Under the pieces are notes generated by a model. It did no database searches, was not told where the DNA came from, and saw only the letters and a program-made list of their open reading frames with translations. 64,000 bases of DNA from assembly GCA_902777335.1 (NCBI GenBank), contig CACYTF010000019.1, positions 1-64,000 on the forward strand. Direction: 5' to 3'. The DNA is from an uncultured Eubacteriales bacterium. GTDB taxonomy: Bacteria > Bacillota > Clostridia > Christensenellales > Aristaeellaceae. The first letter of the stretch is position 1. Each line of letters opens with the position of its first letter. The position numbers and the translations under genes were made by a program. Below are positions 1 through 12,600 of this stretch, in pieces.

Positions 1-1
1 C

Positions 2-565
2 TACGCGGCGGGCGCGGCCTACAACACCGGCATCTGCAAGATGAACCTGGGCGACTACGCCGGGGCCATCGAGGCGTTCACCACCTGCGAGAAGAAGGGT
101 GGCGCGTTCGAGGGTCTGTACTACAACCGGGGCGTGTGCGCGCTGCTGGGCGAGCAGTGGGAGAGCGCCGCGGCGGACTTTGAAAAGTCCATCGAGACGG
201 AGCCCTACGTGGACGACGCGCGCTACAACCTGGCGATCTGCCAGATGCAGCAGGAGCAGTACGAGACGGCGGTGGCCACGTTCACCGAGCTGATCGACGG
301 CACTGAAAAGCAGACCGAAGTCGGCGAAGGCGAGACCGAAGTCGAAACGCCGAAGACCGTCAACGACGGCGCGTACTACTACCGGGCGGTGTGCAACGCT
401 GCGCTGGGGAACCTGGAAGCCGCGGTGGCGGACTACACCACCTGCATCGAACACGGCTATGAGCTGGCCCAGACCTATTACCAGCGCGCGCAGGTGTACG
501 CGGCGCTGGGCGACACCGAGAACCAGAACAACGACCTGAAGAATTCCCTGACGTACGCCGGATAA
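2..565 (+). CDS. TPR-repeat protein, C-terminal part (5' end outside window)
   Basis: The reading frame is open from base 2, so the gene begins upstream of the window and the ATG at 41 is probably internal. The visible 187 residues are tetratricopeptide repeats: blocks such as NLGDYAGAIEAFTTC, GEQWESAAADFEKSI, QEQYETAVATFTELI and LGNLEAAVADYTTCI show the usual A/G/Y/A spacing of 34-residue helix pairs. TPR domains are protein-binding scaffolds; no catalytic domain is visible in this part. A short acidic insert rich in E/T/V lies between repeats near 300-350. The gene ends in TAA 80 bp before the giant adhesin-like gene and points the same way. Its partner and the missing N-terminus cannot be judged from here. 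Confidence 0.85.
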   Translation, partial: YAAGAAYNTGICKMNLGDYAGAIEAFTTCEKKGGAFEGLYYNRGVCALLGEQWESAAADFEKSIETEPYVDDARYNLAICQMQQEQYETAVATFTELIDGTEKQTEVGEGETEVETPKTVNDGAYYYRAVCNAALGNLEAAVADYTTCIEHGYELAQTYYQRAQVYAALGDTENQNNDLKNSLTYAG

Positions 566-645
566 GCGGCAGCTGAACGAGCGACATAACCGAACCCCCT
601 TTTTGCAGACAGACCGCCCTTAATCCATTATCGGAGGTGTGCCCC

Positions 646-3600
646 ATGAGGAGCAGTATGATGAGCAATATTAGGAGAATCATGGCGCTGGCGCTGGTGC
701 TGGCCATGACGCTGACCACCCTGGGCGGATACGCGCCCACGTGGTTCAGCGCCTTTGCCGAGGAAGCCGCGGCCCAGGAAGCACCACAGGATCATACTGC
801 TCCCGAACAGGGGGAGGCGCCACCGGAAGAAGCGCCTTCGGAGGCGGAGACGCCCCAGAGGGAGGAGACTTCTGAGGAAGCGCCCGCTGAGCAGGAAGCG
901 CCCGCTGAGCAGGAAGCGCCCGCTGAGCAGGAAGCGCCCGCTGAGCAGGAAGCGCCTGCAGAGCAGGAAGCGCCCGTAGAGCAGGAAGCGCCCGTAGAGC
1001 AGGAAGCGCCTGCAGAGCAGGAAGCGCCCGTAGAGCAGGAAGCGCCCGTAGAGCAGGAAGCGCCGGCGGAGGAAGCCCAGAAGCAGGCTGAGGCGCCTGC
1101 ACAGGACACGATATCCGTGGCAGAGGAAACTGCGCCTGTCGAAGTGGCGACACCTGTCGAGGAAGCGGCGCCTGTCGAAGCGGCGGCACCTGTCGAGGAA
1201 GCGGCGCCGGTTGAGGAAGCGGCGCCGGTTGAGAAAGCGGGTCCTATCGAAGAAACAGCCCCCATCAAGGAAACAGCTCCTGTAGAGGAAGCAACGCCCG
1301 CTGAGGAAGCGATACCTGTCGAGGAAGCGGCTCCTATCGAGGAAACAGTTCCGGGTGAGGAAGCGGATCCTGTCGAGAAAGCTGCATCTGTTGAGGAAGC
1401 AACTCCTGTAGAGGAAACTACACCTGTCGAGGAAGCGACTCCTGTAGAAGAAGCGGCTCCGGTTGAGGAAGCGGCGCCTGCCGAAGATGCTGTATCTGTC
1501 GAAGAATCGGATCCTATTGAGGAAGCGGCACCTGCGGAGGAAGCAGCGCCTGTCGAGGAAGCAGCATCTGTCGAGGAAGCAGCGCCGGTTGAGGCAGCTC
1601 CCGTCGAGGAAGCGGCTCCTATTGAGGAAGCCGCACCTGCCGAAGACGTTGTACCGGTCGAGGAAGCGATACCAACTGTCGAGAGCGTCGAAGCGCTGAA
1701 CGCCATTGTCGAGAGCAAGCTGGCGGGCGAGCCGGCGGCGTTTGACATCGCCATGGCGCCCATGGAGAACGCGGTCGTCATCGATCGGACCGTGTCGACC
1801 GACGCCGAACCGGAAGCCGGCGCGGCGGAGGCGGGCGCTGATGCCGCTGAGGAAGTCGCGCCGGTCGAAGGAGCGCCTGTTGAGGCTGCGCCTGTCGAAG
1901 AAGCGCCTGTCGAAGAGACCCCTGTCGAAGAGACCCCTGTCGAAGAAGCACCGGTCGAAGAAACCCCGGTCGAAGAGGAACTCGTCATAGAGGACATCGT
2001 CGGGGAAGAGATCGTCGAGGCGGCCGCGCTTTCGGACGAAGCGCCGGCGGCCGCGCTGACCGTCGCGCCCCGTATGGCCTCCGGAAGCGACAGCCCGAGC
2101 AAGACCATGCTGCAGTCGATGATCGACGACGCCCTGGCCTCGGTCAACGGCAAGCTGACCGGGCGGCTGATGGTGGTGCTGAAGAGCAACGTCACCTATA
2201 AGGGCGATGTCAACATCCAGGTGGGCGATCGCGATGTGGCGGACGACTTCGAGCTGGAGCTGAGCGCCGACGACGCCGGGGAGAGCGGCATGGACGGCTC
2301 GGGCACCACGAAGGTCGACGGCAATATCACCATCTACGGCATCAAGGTGCTCATGAAGAGCCTCATGATGGCCAGCGACAAGGTGGTGGTCAAGGTCCAG
2401 AACCGCTCGGATTCCACCAAGGAAGAGAATCGCAAGATCGGCGGCGACCTAATCTTCATCGGCAGCAAGAACGCGCCGAACGAGGCGACCTTCGTGGTGG
2501 GCGACAAGTCCAGCGCCACGATCACCGCCACCGACGACGACGATATCTTCACCGTCACCACGCTGCAAGGCGCCAAGTCCCTCGCGATCAGCACCGGCGA
2601 CGGCATCGACACCGTCAACGTCACCATGTCCGGCGGCAAGGCGGACATCAGCACCGGCTTTGGCGACGACAAGGTGAACATCAATGTCGCCGATAAGATC
2701 GAGGAGCTGCGCGTGGACACCGGCGACAGCATCGACGAGGTGAAGATCACGAACAACGGCTCCGCCGACCCCATCAAAGCGGTGGAGGTGGAGGAGACCG
2801 ACGAGGTCACCGGTCAAAAGAAGAAGGTCAAAAAGCAGACCGGCGGCATGATCATCAGCACCGGCGCGGGCGACGACATCATCGACATCGACGTGCGCGA
2901 CAACGCCGGCAGCATGACGGTGGACACCGGCGACGGCGGCGACGTGGTGACCGTCACCAAGGGCGACCATTACACGCTGCAGAGCGTGGATTACGACCGG
3001 TATATCGCGGAAAGCGAAAACCCGAACGCGGCCAGCGCCGCGGTGCTGACCATCGCGAACGCAGACCGCAGCGACCGGGTGACCATCGACGCCTCCACGG
3101 CCCTGGCCGTCAAGGCCGTGGACGTGACCGGCAAGGGCGCATCGGTGTACCTGAAGGGCGAACTGGCCAAGGTGGACGAGCCCATCACCGCCATCTCGGA
3201 CGCGAACGGAAAGATGACGGGCTTTACGCTGCACACCCAGCTGGCCTCCGAGGCGACGAAGAACGACTATACGCTGGACATCAAGCTGAACGACAACAAC
3301 TTCACCGACAGCCTGCAGAACAAGAAGCGGGTGGAGCTGTACACCGTCCGCGTGGCCGACGGCGTGTATACCTACGGCGGGGCGACCCGGAACTTTACCG
3401 ACTACGTGATCAAGTCCCCGGTCAACGACCTGAAGAAGATCGTGATCACGTCCACCGCCGGCGAAAACCTGCTGCTGAGCAACCTGGTGCTGGACGTCGA
3501 CGAGACCATGGACGAGGACGATGCCATCACCCTGCGCGACGTGGAAGCCAAGCACATGAACGTGCTGATCAAGGGCAGGACCATCAACCTGAACGGCCAC

Positions 3601-6600
3601 ATCCAGGCCAGAAACGTGCGCGCGGAATCCGCCCAGGGCACCCAGCGCCTCGGCAAGACGGTGTCGGATCTGCTGTTGGGCGAAGCGGATGTGGGCGATA
3701 CGATCGCCAATCTGATCAACATCATGCATTCCGCCGTCATCAACGTGAATAAAGACGCGAACATCGAAGCGGCGGAGGATGTGGCGCTGGTGGCGCGCGT
3801 GAAGCAGACCGGCGGCATGCTCACCCTGCTGCCCGCGGACATAAACCTGATCAACGTCAAGGTGGCCGACGCGAAGATCAACATCGCCGTTGGTGCGCAG
3901 CTGACCGCCAAGGCCGGCAACGCCACCGCCGAGGCGAAGATCCAGACCACCGCCGGCTACCAGTACGACGATACGAAGAAGGAAGAGGAAGCGGTCAAGA
4001 CGGGCATGCCCCTGGCCATGACCGTGATCGTGAACGAGGCCGTCGTGAACGTGGCGAAGGACGCGACGGTCACCGCCGGCGCGGACGTGGTGCTGAACGC
4101 CCAAAGCGACGTCAAGAGCGCGACCTACGCCAATTCCAGCGCCATGCTGCCGTCCCCGCTGGACATCGCGCTCACGGTGATCGACAACGACGTCAAATCC
4201 AGCGTCTACGGCACCGTCACCGCCGGCCGCAAGGTGCAGGTGAGCGCCACGGGCACCGTGAAGGACGAGAACGTGGCCACAGGCTCGGCGGCGAAGGGCG
4301 GCCTGTCCGGCGGCTACATCGCCGTGAACGTGGTCGATCAGGACGTGGACGCCCTCATCGGCAGCGGCGCGGTCGTGAACGCGGGCGGCGACGTGCGCGT
4401 GGCCACCCGCGCCACCGCCAACGCCACCACCAGCGCCGTCTCCGGTGAAATGCAGACGCAGGAAGCGGCGCCGGGCATCATGAAGTCGCTGAACGGCCTG
4501 GGCGCCGTGCTGGGGAAGAAGCTGTGGAGCAAGTCCGGCGGCATACTCTGGCAAAAGTTCCAGGAATGGTACAAGGACGACGAGAAGAAGGCCGAGGAGA
4601 AGCGCGCGAAGCTGGAAAAGCTGTTCAAGAGCATCAGCAAGGACGACTACAGCGTCAAGGTGGTCAACACCTCCTCCGACAACGCGCAGAAGGGCTCGGC
4701 CACCGTCACCACGAGGACCATGAGCGACGGCAGAGTGGCGGCCATCATCGATCCGCAGCCCAGATCCGGCTGCAAGGTGAAGAGCGTGCGCTATCGCTAT
4801 CTCGTGCCGGGCGAGGATCACTACACCTACCAGGACGCCGTGCCGGACGATATGGACGCGGGCGCCTGGGGCTTTACCATGCCCAACGCCGACGTAGAGG
4901 TCATCGTGACTTACGAGGGCGAGCCCGACGGCAAGGACGCGCAGCAGCCGAAGAAGGAACAGTCCAAGCAGGAAAACAAAGAAAAGCAGGACAAGGACGA
5001 GGATTTCATCGACATACTGGGCCTGTTTGAGGACACCCAGGACAGCGTGGGCGGCAGCGCCGAGGAGGACGACGAGCTGTTCGAGATCGACGGCGACGCG
5101 GTTCAGGTCAAAACCAACCACACTCTGGCGTTCTCGGACAATATGCAGCATGGCGCGGTGGTGACCTGGCTGACCGGCGACGACGGCAAGAGCCTGAAGA
5201 ATGTCTACGCGACCGAGAAGCTGCTGCTGGTGGTGAACCCGGAGCAGGGCTACAAGCTCAAGGAGGACGCGCTGACCGTCAGCTATATGGTCGAAAAGGA
5301 CGGCTTCATGATCATCAAAAAGGAGGTCGTGACCCAGGACAAACAGGGCCGGTATGTGTACACGGTTCCGGACGGCCTGAAGCAAAACGAGCTGTTGACG
5401 ATCGACGCCGAATTTGAAGCGGCGACGCCGGACGCGGCGCAGCAGGAGAGCCACGACCAGGTGGCAGGCGCGGTGGCCGTGGGCGTTCTGAACAACGACA
5501 GCCACGCCCTGATCGAGACCGGCACCGAGGTGAACGCCGGGGGCCAGGTGGACATGTTCGGCTTTGAGATGAACCGCAACACCACCACCGCCGACGGCAC
5601 GCCCGTGCAGGCCGGCGCCGCGAAGAAAAAGGACGAGGACAAGCCCAAGCCCATCCTCAAGACCGGCTTCGGCACCGGCGGAGCGGAGTTTGCCCTGCGC
5701 GTGAACAGCAATGTGGACGGCAGGGTGACCTCCACGGTCGACAAGAAGGAACAGAAGGGCGCTTCGGCCTACCACCCGGTGTTCACGATCAACAAGACTG
5801 ACGCCGAGAAGATGGACCGGATCCTGATCTCCTTCTACAGCAAGTATGATTCCAGCAATCCGCTGAAGAACTACGGCACCCGCCGCACCGCGATCATCAC
5901 ACGCGTCGTCGGCAGCGACGGAAAGGTGACCTATAAGCAGGAGGGCGGCACGATCGCCAACGCGGTGTTCGACGTGAACGACGTGATCACCGTGAAGGAA
6001 CGGGACGGCAAGGAGGTCCTCACGCTGAACCTGACCGGGCTGGCCATCCAGAACGGCAGCACCGCGGACGTGAGCTTCGTGTTTGGCGACGAAGCCGCCG
6101 CCGCGCAGGCGGGCTCGCAGGAATACCTGATCCCCAATTCCATACAGATCAGCTACAACGCGCTGAAGAACAAGGACAACTCCGAGATCTCCATGGGCAC
6201 CGTGACCTACGACGGCAACAAGAGCACCCTCGGCGAGAAGACGAAATACTATTTCCGCGTGGAGCCGAACCGGGACAAGGGCTATACCATCGACGCCCGG
6301 GACGTCAACGACCAGACCAAGACCAAGTCCAACAAGGACGCGCTGTACGCCTCGTGGACCGGCGCGGACGGCAAGGTGCAGAAGGCCGAGCTGAAGCGGG
6401 ACGAACTCAGCGGTGAAAACGTATGGTACTTCCAGCCCACCGGGGGCAGCTTCGCCATACCCGACGGCGCGGTGATCACGATCAACGCCGTGTTCCGCGA
6501 GGACCTGCGCAAGGTCAAGACCGGCGACGACTTCGACGCCAAGGAGGCCCATGGCAGCGTGTCCATGAGCAAGGCCGAGGCCAAGGCGGGCGACAAGGTG

Positions 6601-9600
6601 AAGCTGACGCTGAAGGCCGACAAGGGCTACGCCGCTTCCAAGGTGCGCATCTCCTGGTTTGAGGAGGGCTCCGCCACCTGGAAGACCAAGGACTATGACG
6701 TCGACAAGCAGACGGGCACCGTCGAGATCATCGTGCCCCAAAGCGCCGACGCCGATACCAGCTACATCAAGGTGACGCCCAGCTTTGCCGAGAAGACCGT
6801 TAAGATCAACCGGTCGGACGACATCGCCGTCGACCAGGCGGACGACATGGCCTGGCCCGGCGCCGAGCTCACCGTCACCCCCTCCCAGGACAAGCTGAAG
6901 GAGGGCTACAAGGTCACAAAGATCACGCTGATCTATAACGGAAGCCAGTATGTGCAGGCCGAGGGCGGCGAAAAGATCAAGGTCCCCGAGGCGCTGGCCT
7001 CAAACGACGTGGAGATCTCGGCGACGCTTGAGCGCAAGACCGTTCGCGTGGCCGAGGGCCTGGGTGTGAACGGCAAGGTCTCGCCGGTGTGCGGCTATGC
7101 CGACGCGAGGGAGAAGGTCTATGTGCAGGTGGAGCCGGAGGACGGCTATCGCCTGAAGAGCGGCACCCTGAAGGCGGAGGTCCTCACCGGCTTATCCAGC
7201 AGCCAGATCGTTTTAAAGAAGGACGACAAGGGCTACTGGTTTACCATGCCCTCCGACGTGGACGCCAACACCACCGTCCTATTGACCTGCGATTTCGAGC
7301 CCGGCAGCGAGGGCCTGGACGACAGCGTGGGCGCGGCCGTGGCCGTGGGCGTGCTGAACGGCGGCAACGAGGTGGAGATCAAGGGCGGCAAGGTCAGCGC
7401 GGCCAAGGGCTACAGCCTGATCGGCCTGACCGTGGGCGGCAAGGCGATCACCGAGGCCAAGGCCGGCTACAGCAAGGCGGAGATGGGCCTGGCCGGGGCG
7501 CTGGCCGTACAGGTGGCCTCCGCGGACACCAGCGTCGCCATCCGCAAGGACGAAAACGGCTCCATCAGCCTGGATAAGGGCGCGTTCTTCATGCTGGGCA
7601 AGGGCAAGCAGGAGTTCAAGGTGACCGGCGACGCGGCGGGCAAGAAGGAGGCCGCCGAGGCCGGCGGCACCGGCGTCGGCGCGGGCATTGCCGTCGCGGT
7701 GGACAGCATGAATGTCGACGGTGAGATCGAGGACGGCGTGAAGCTGGTCCGGTACAAGGTCAATAAAGACGAGTACAAGAATCCGACGGTCACCGGCGTC
7801 ACGATGAACATCGGACAGAAGCACAAGAGCGAGATCACGGCGAAGGCCGGCGCGGCGGGCGGCTCGGCCTGGGTGCCCGTGGCGGCCGTGGACGTGACCA
7901 GCGCGGATGTGCTGGCCAAAATGGGCAAGCTGGACCTCAGCGACGTGAAGGCCCCCATCGAGAAGAAGATCGCCGAGCTCACGGATAAGTATACCCAGGC
8001 GGGCAAGACGGCGAAGGAGATCGTCCAGCTGATCGAGGCCGATCTGACCGCCGATGAAATGAAATACGCCCAGGGCTTCCTGCCGGTGAGCGGCAAGGTG
8101 AAGATCAAGGCCTCCGACGCCTCCGCCAAGGCGGAATACAACCACATGGTCACGGCGGACGCCTCGGCCCGGGGCGGCGATACCGCCATCGGCGGCGCGT
8201 TCATCGTCACCTGGATAGGTGACAACGCCAGGGCCGAGCTGAACCAGAGCCTCAATGCCGCCAAGGCGGTCAGCGTCACCTCGTCCACCGACAGCGCGCT
8301 GAAGGCCGTGGCCAAGGCCGCGGTCTCCGGCGGCGTGGCGGGCAAGAAGGACGGGAAGACCGGTCAGGGCGGCGCGGACAAGCAGGCCGACAAGCTGCTG
8401 GGCGGCGCGGGCGGCATCGCCGGAAAGTACGGCAACATGGACGGCGCGCAGATCCAGAACGACGCCAAGGGCCGCCAGCAGGCGGAGACCGCCGAGAGCA
8501 CCGTGGCCGGCGCGGGCGCGTTCGTGCTGAACGTGCAGAAGGTCAAGTCCAGGGCCGAGATCATGGACGGCGTGGATCTGACCACCGGGGGGAAGCTGGA
8601 GGTCAAGTCCATGAACCGCACGGACGCGACCATCAAGGCGGATTCCTCGGCCACGAAATCGGATACCGGCGTGGGCGTGGGCATCGCGCTGAACCTGGTG
8701 ACGATGGAAAACATCGCCCGCATCGGCACCGGCGCCGTCCAGGCCAGCGAATTGGAACTCTCCGCGACCATCGCCAAGGCCCCGCCGCGCGTGTCCGTCG
8801 CGCTCGTCGTGGAGAACGCCAGCACCCTGCGCACCACGATGGAGAAGGAGATCGCCGAGGCGATCAACAGCCTGATTCCCGAAAAGTACACCAACATTGG
8901 CGGCGTGGACCTGTCGAGTGTCATCGCGAAGTTCGCGGGCACCTTTGTCGCCAAGCTGTTCGAGGACATGGGCCTGGACAAGGTGATCAGCCTCGCCGCG
9001 GGCGACAGCGTCGACAAGGGCTTCGAGAACGCCGGCAGGGTGATCGTGGACCGGCTGAAGCAGTTCCCGATGACGCTGGTGGCCCCGATGGCCTCGGTGT
9101 TCACCGAGACGCTGGAGACCGCCGTGGATATGAAGGATTCCGAGTGGTGGGAGACCACGCTGACGGACGCGCTGAAGACGGCCATCGAGGAAATCGGGGG
9201 CGACGCCTTCTCGACGGTCAGGAACAAGATCCTGAAGGAGAACGGCATCGCCATCGCAGCCAGCGCGCTGGACATGGTGACGAGTAAGCTCTCCGGCAAG
9301 GGCTGGGACGCCTCCAAGCTGAAGGAGAACCTGAAGAAGGCAACCACCGCGGCCATGGAGTCCTTCGTGGATCAGTTGGTGAACACCGTCATCAACAAGA
9401 TGGGCGACCGGATCCCGGTGCTGACGCAGGCCAATGTGCAGCGCGTGAAGGAGCTGAAGGCGGCGCTCAAGGACAAGACCATGGAGCAGATCCGCGGGGG
9501 GCTGTGGGCGGACATCACCAAGACCTTCCGCGAGGAAGTGTACGACTACGAAAAGTATCTGATCAAATACTCCGACGGCGACTTCGTGACGAACGTCAAG

Positions 9601-12600
9601 AAGGAGCTGCTGTCCTGCCTGAAGGAAGCCGCCGTGGCCGAGACCAACGCGTTCCTGGATCAGCTGAGCGGGGCGCTGGGCGTGCGCTTTGACAAGGAAC
9701 TCAAGGACGACCGCCATGTGATCACCACCCAGGCCATCTCCGGCGCGGGCGCGAAGGAGAAGAGCGGCGCGGGCAGCCTGGCCGTCAGCTGGGTCAACCT
9801 GACCACAACCGCCGAGATCGCGGACAGCGGCAAGGGCGTGAAGGTCACCGGCGACGGCATGCTGTCGGTGAAGGCCGAGGAGCTGCGGCGCATCCGCACC
9901 CACGCCACCGCGGCCGTGGACGCGCGCGGCGACGCCGACAACGACGAAGGCGCGGGCAGCGCCGACGAGGAAGAGACCGGCGGCAGCGCCGCGGCGAAGA
10001 ACACCGTCTCCAAGGACAGGGTGACGGTGTCCACCGGCGTGGGCGGCAGCGCGCACTTCGAGACGGGCGACACGGCGGACGACCTGAAGGTGCTGTTTGA
10101 GGTGAAGCCCGGCTATACCCTCAAGGAGGGCGACAAGCTGGGGTTCAGCTTCAAGACCAAGGATTCCGAGGACGAGGATTGGGGCGAGGCCGTGATCCAG
10201 AAGCGGGGCGACAGCTTCTACGTCGAACCCTTCAAATGCATGCCCGACGCGGACGCGAGCCTCTACAACGCCGATGTGGAAAATGTGCTGATCCACTTCG
10301 ACGTGGAATTCGACGAGGTGCTCCACAGCGTCGCCAGCCCGAAGGCCGAAAACACGGACGACAGAGTGGCCATGGCCGCCGACAGTGTGTCGGTGGGCGT
10401 GAAGGGCCGCGAGGGGAAGGACGGCGGCGCCAGTGCCCGGGTGGGCGAGCTGGTGACCGTCACCGTGGACCGCAAGAAGACCCAGGGCAACCGGGTCAGG
10501 AACATCGAGGCGAAGTATCGGGATGCCGCCGGCGAGGTCCACAAGGTGTCGCTGTACGGCGCCATCCTCGAGCTGACCAGCAACGCCGATGAGATCGTGT
10601 ACGGCTTCAGCATGCCCGATTACGCGATCACCGACATCACCGTGACCTTCGAGCCCGGCGACGACGGCCGCCAGTCGCAGACCGAATCCAAGGACGCCAA
10701 CGGCCGCTCCATCGGCGTGGGCGCCGCGGTGGCCTTTGCCTACGGCAACTCCGACGTGAACGCCACGATCGGCAAGCGCGACGCGGGCGTCACGGCGGGC
10801 ACGGTGGCCGTGCGCGCCGGCGTTGAGCACGAGCAGGAGAATTATGCCACCGCCGGCACCGACCCGTTCGAGGGCACCGATACCGACGAGGATTCCGAGA
10901 AGGACATGGGCGTGGACGCCTCGGTGTCGGTGTTCATCGTGGACAACGACGTGGTGGCGAAGATCGCGGCGGGCACGGTGGTGACCACCACCGCGAAGGC
11001 GGACGCCGAGTTGAAGCCCTCCTTCAACGTCAACGGCGACGATGACGGCCAGAGCGAGGCCGTGAAGGTCACCTCCGGCGCGGTGGTCGTGCAGGCCAGC
11101 GAGGAGGGCGCGACCGAGACCAAGGCCAGCGCGTTCGCCACCGGCAGCAACACCGCCGTGGGCGCCAGCGTGGCGGTGAACGTGTCGCTTTCCGACATCA
11201 AGGCCGAGGTGGGCGGCAAGGTGACCGCCTCCGGCGCGGTGGCGGTGAAGGCCGACAGCGCCAGCGAGGACGAGACCTGGTCCATGACCACCGCCATGGG
11301 CGCGGACGTGCAGCGCAGCCTGAACAAGTTCGCGGACAAGGTGGAGGCGACCTCTGAGAACGCCAACAAGCTGACCACCGGCGGCTTCTTCGACGATATG
11401 GCCAAGAAGAAGGACAAGAAGTCCAACGACACCTCCAAGCGCATCACCAACCGCCTGAACGACGACCGCGTGAAGGCCGAGGACGGCGACGACGCCAGCG
11501 AAAACCTGAGCGTATCGACCAATGTGCTGCGCTCGCAGGGCTCCAAGTTAGAGGCGGGCGACGACGCGAGCGACGCCGCGAAGGGCGCGGGCGACATGCT
11601 GAATGAGGAAGCCGGCCGCGACGACATCAACGCGTCGGGGGACGAGAACCAGACCAAGAAGCTGCAGGTGGCGGCCACCGTGGGCGTCAACGTGGCGCTG
11701 CACAGCGCGGAAGTGACCGTGGACGGCAACATCACCGCCGGCGGCGCGGTGGCGCTGGACGCGGTGAACTACGGCAATTTCAGGACCCGCAGCACCGCTG
11801 CGGCCATGACCGTCGAGAAGGCGAAGGGCAAGACCATCGCCGCCGCGGTGGGCGTCAGCGTGAACAACAACAAGGCCACCGTGGAGGCAAAGGGCGATAT
11901 CGACGCCGGCGGCGACGTGGAGATCAGCGCCGATCTGACCCAGAACATGGACGAGCCCTACGTGGGCCTGTTGGCCGCGCAGGCGATCTCAGGCTCCGTG
12001 TCCGGCAAGGGCTCCGACGCCTCCGTCGCCGGCGCGGCGGCCATCGTGGTCAGCCACGCCACCACCACCGCCCAGTTCTCCGGCAAGACGCTGAAGGGCG
12101 GCGAAGTGGCGGTCTCGGCCAACGACAAGTCCAAGCTGGCAGTGCGCGCGGGCGGCATCAACGTGGCCCGGGGCGCGAACCTGGGCATGGGCATCTCGGC
12201 GGCCACCATCTGGAGCGGCAACACCGTGGAGGCGAAGGTCGCGGACGGCGCGACGATCACGGCGGACGCCTTCGACCTGTCCGCCACCAAGGAGGCCGTC
12301 ACCTTCGACGACTACAAATTCCCGCTGAGCGTGCAGGATGTGTTCAGCGACTCCTCGAAGCTGAACGACGAGCAGCGCGAGAACGTGTACACGGGCCTGA
12401 TCGACATTCACAGAAAGCCGGGCGAGACCAGCTACACCGTGGATGTGAACGCGGACACCTACGCGCTGATGAAGGTGTTCGACGCGCTGGACTTCCTGTC
12501 CGCCACCAACTACTACGCCGAGTCCATCGCGGGCTCGCTGGCCACGGGCAGCGCGGACGGGAAAAAGCCCAACGCCTTCAACGGCGCGGGCTCCTTCTCG

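Noticed and set aside
875..1990. CRISPR array
   Set aside because: Repeats are contiguous, coding and in frame, with no spacers and no cas genes.
792..2195. Long antisense open frame (467 codons) opposite the repeat region of the giant gene
   Set aside because: It is a shadow of the GAAGCG-type repeats, rich in Ser/Ala/Gly/Thr only, with no ribosome site.
2449..6741. Very long open frames on the minus strand (up to 1,430 codons) opposite the giant gene
   Set aside because: High GC content gives open frames opposite real codons; composition is His/Val/Gly/Asp-rich and lacks any domain. The same holds for 7279-10830, 11989-14460 and 17674-20334.
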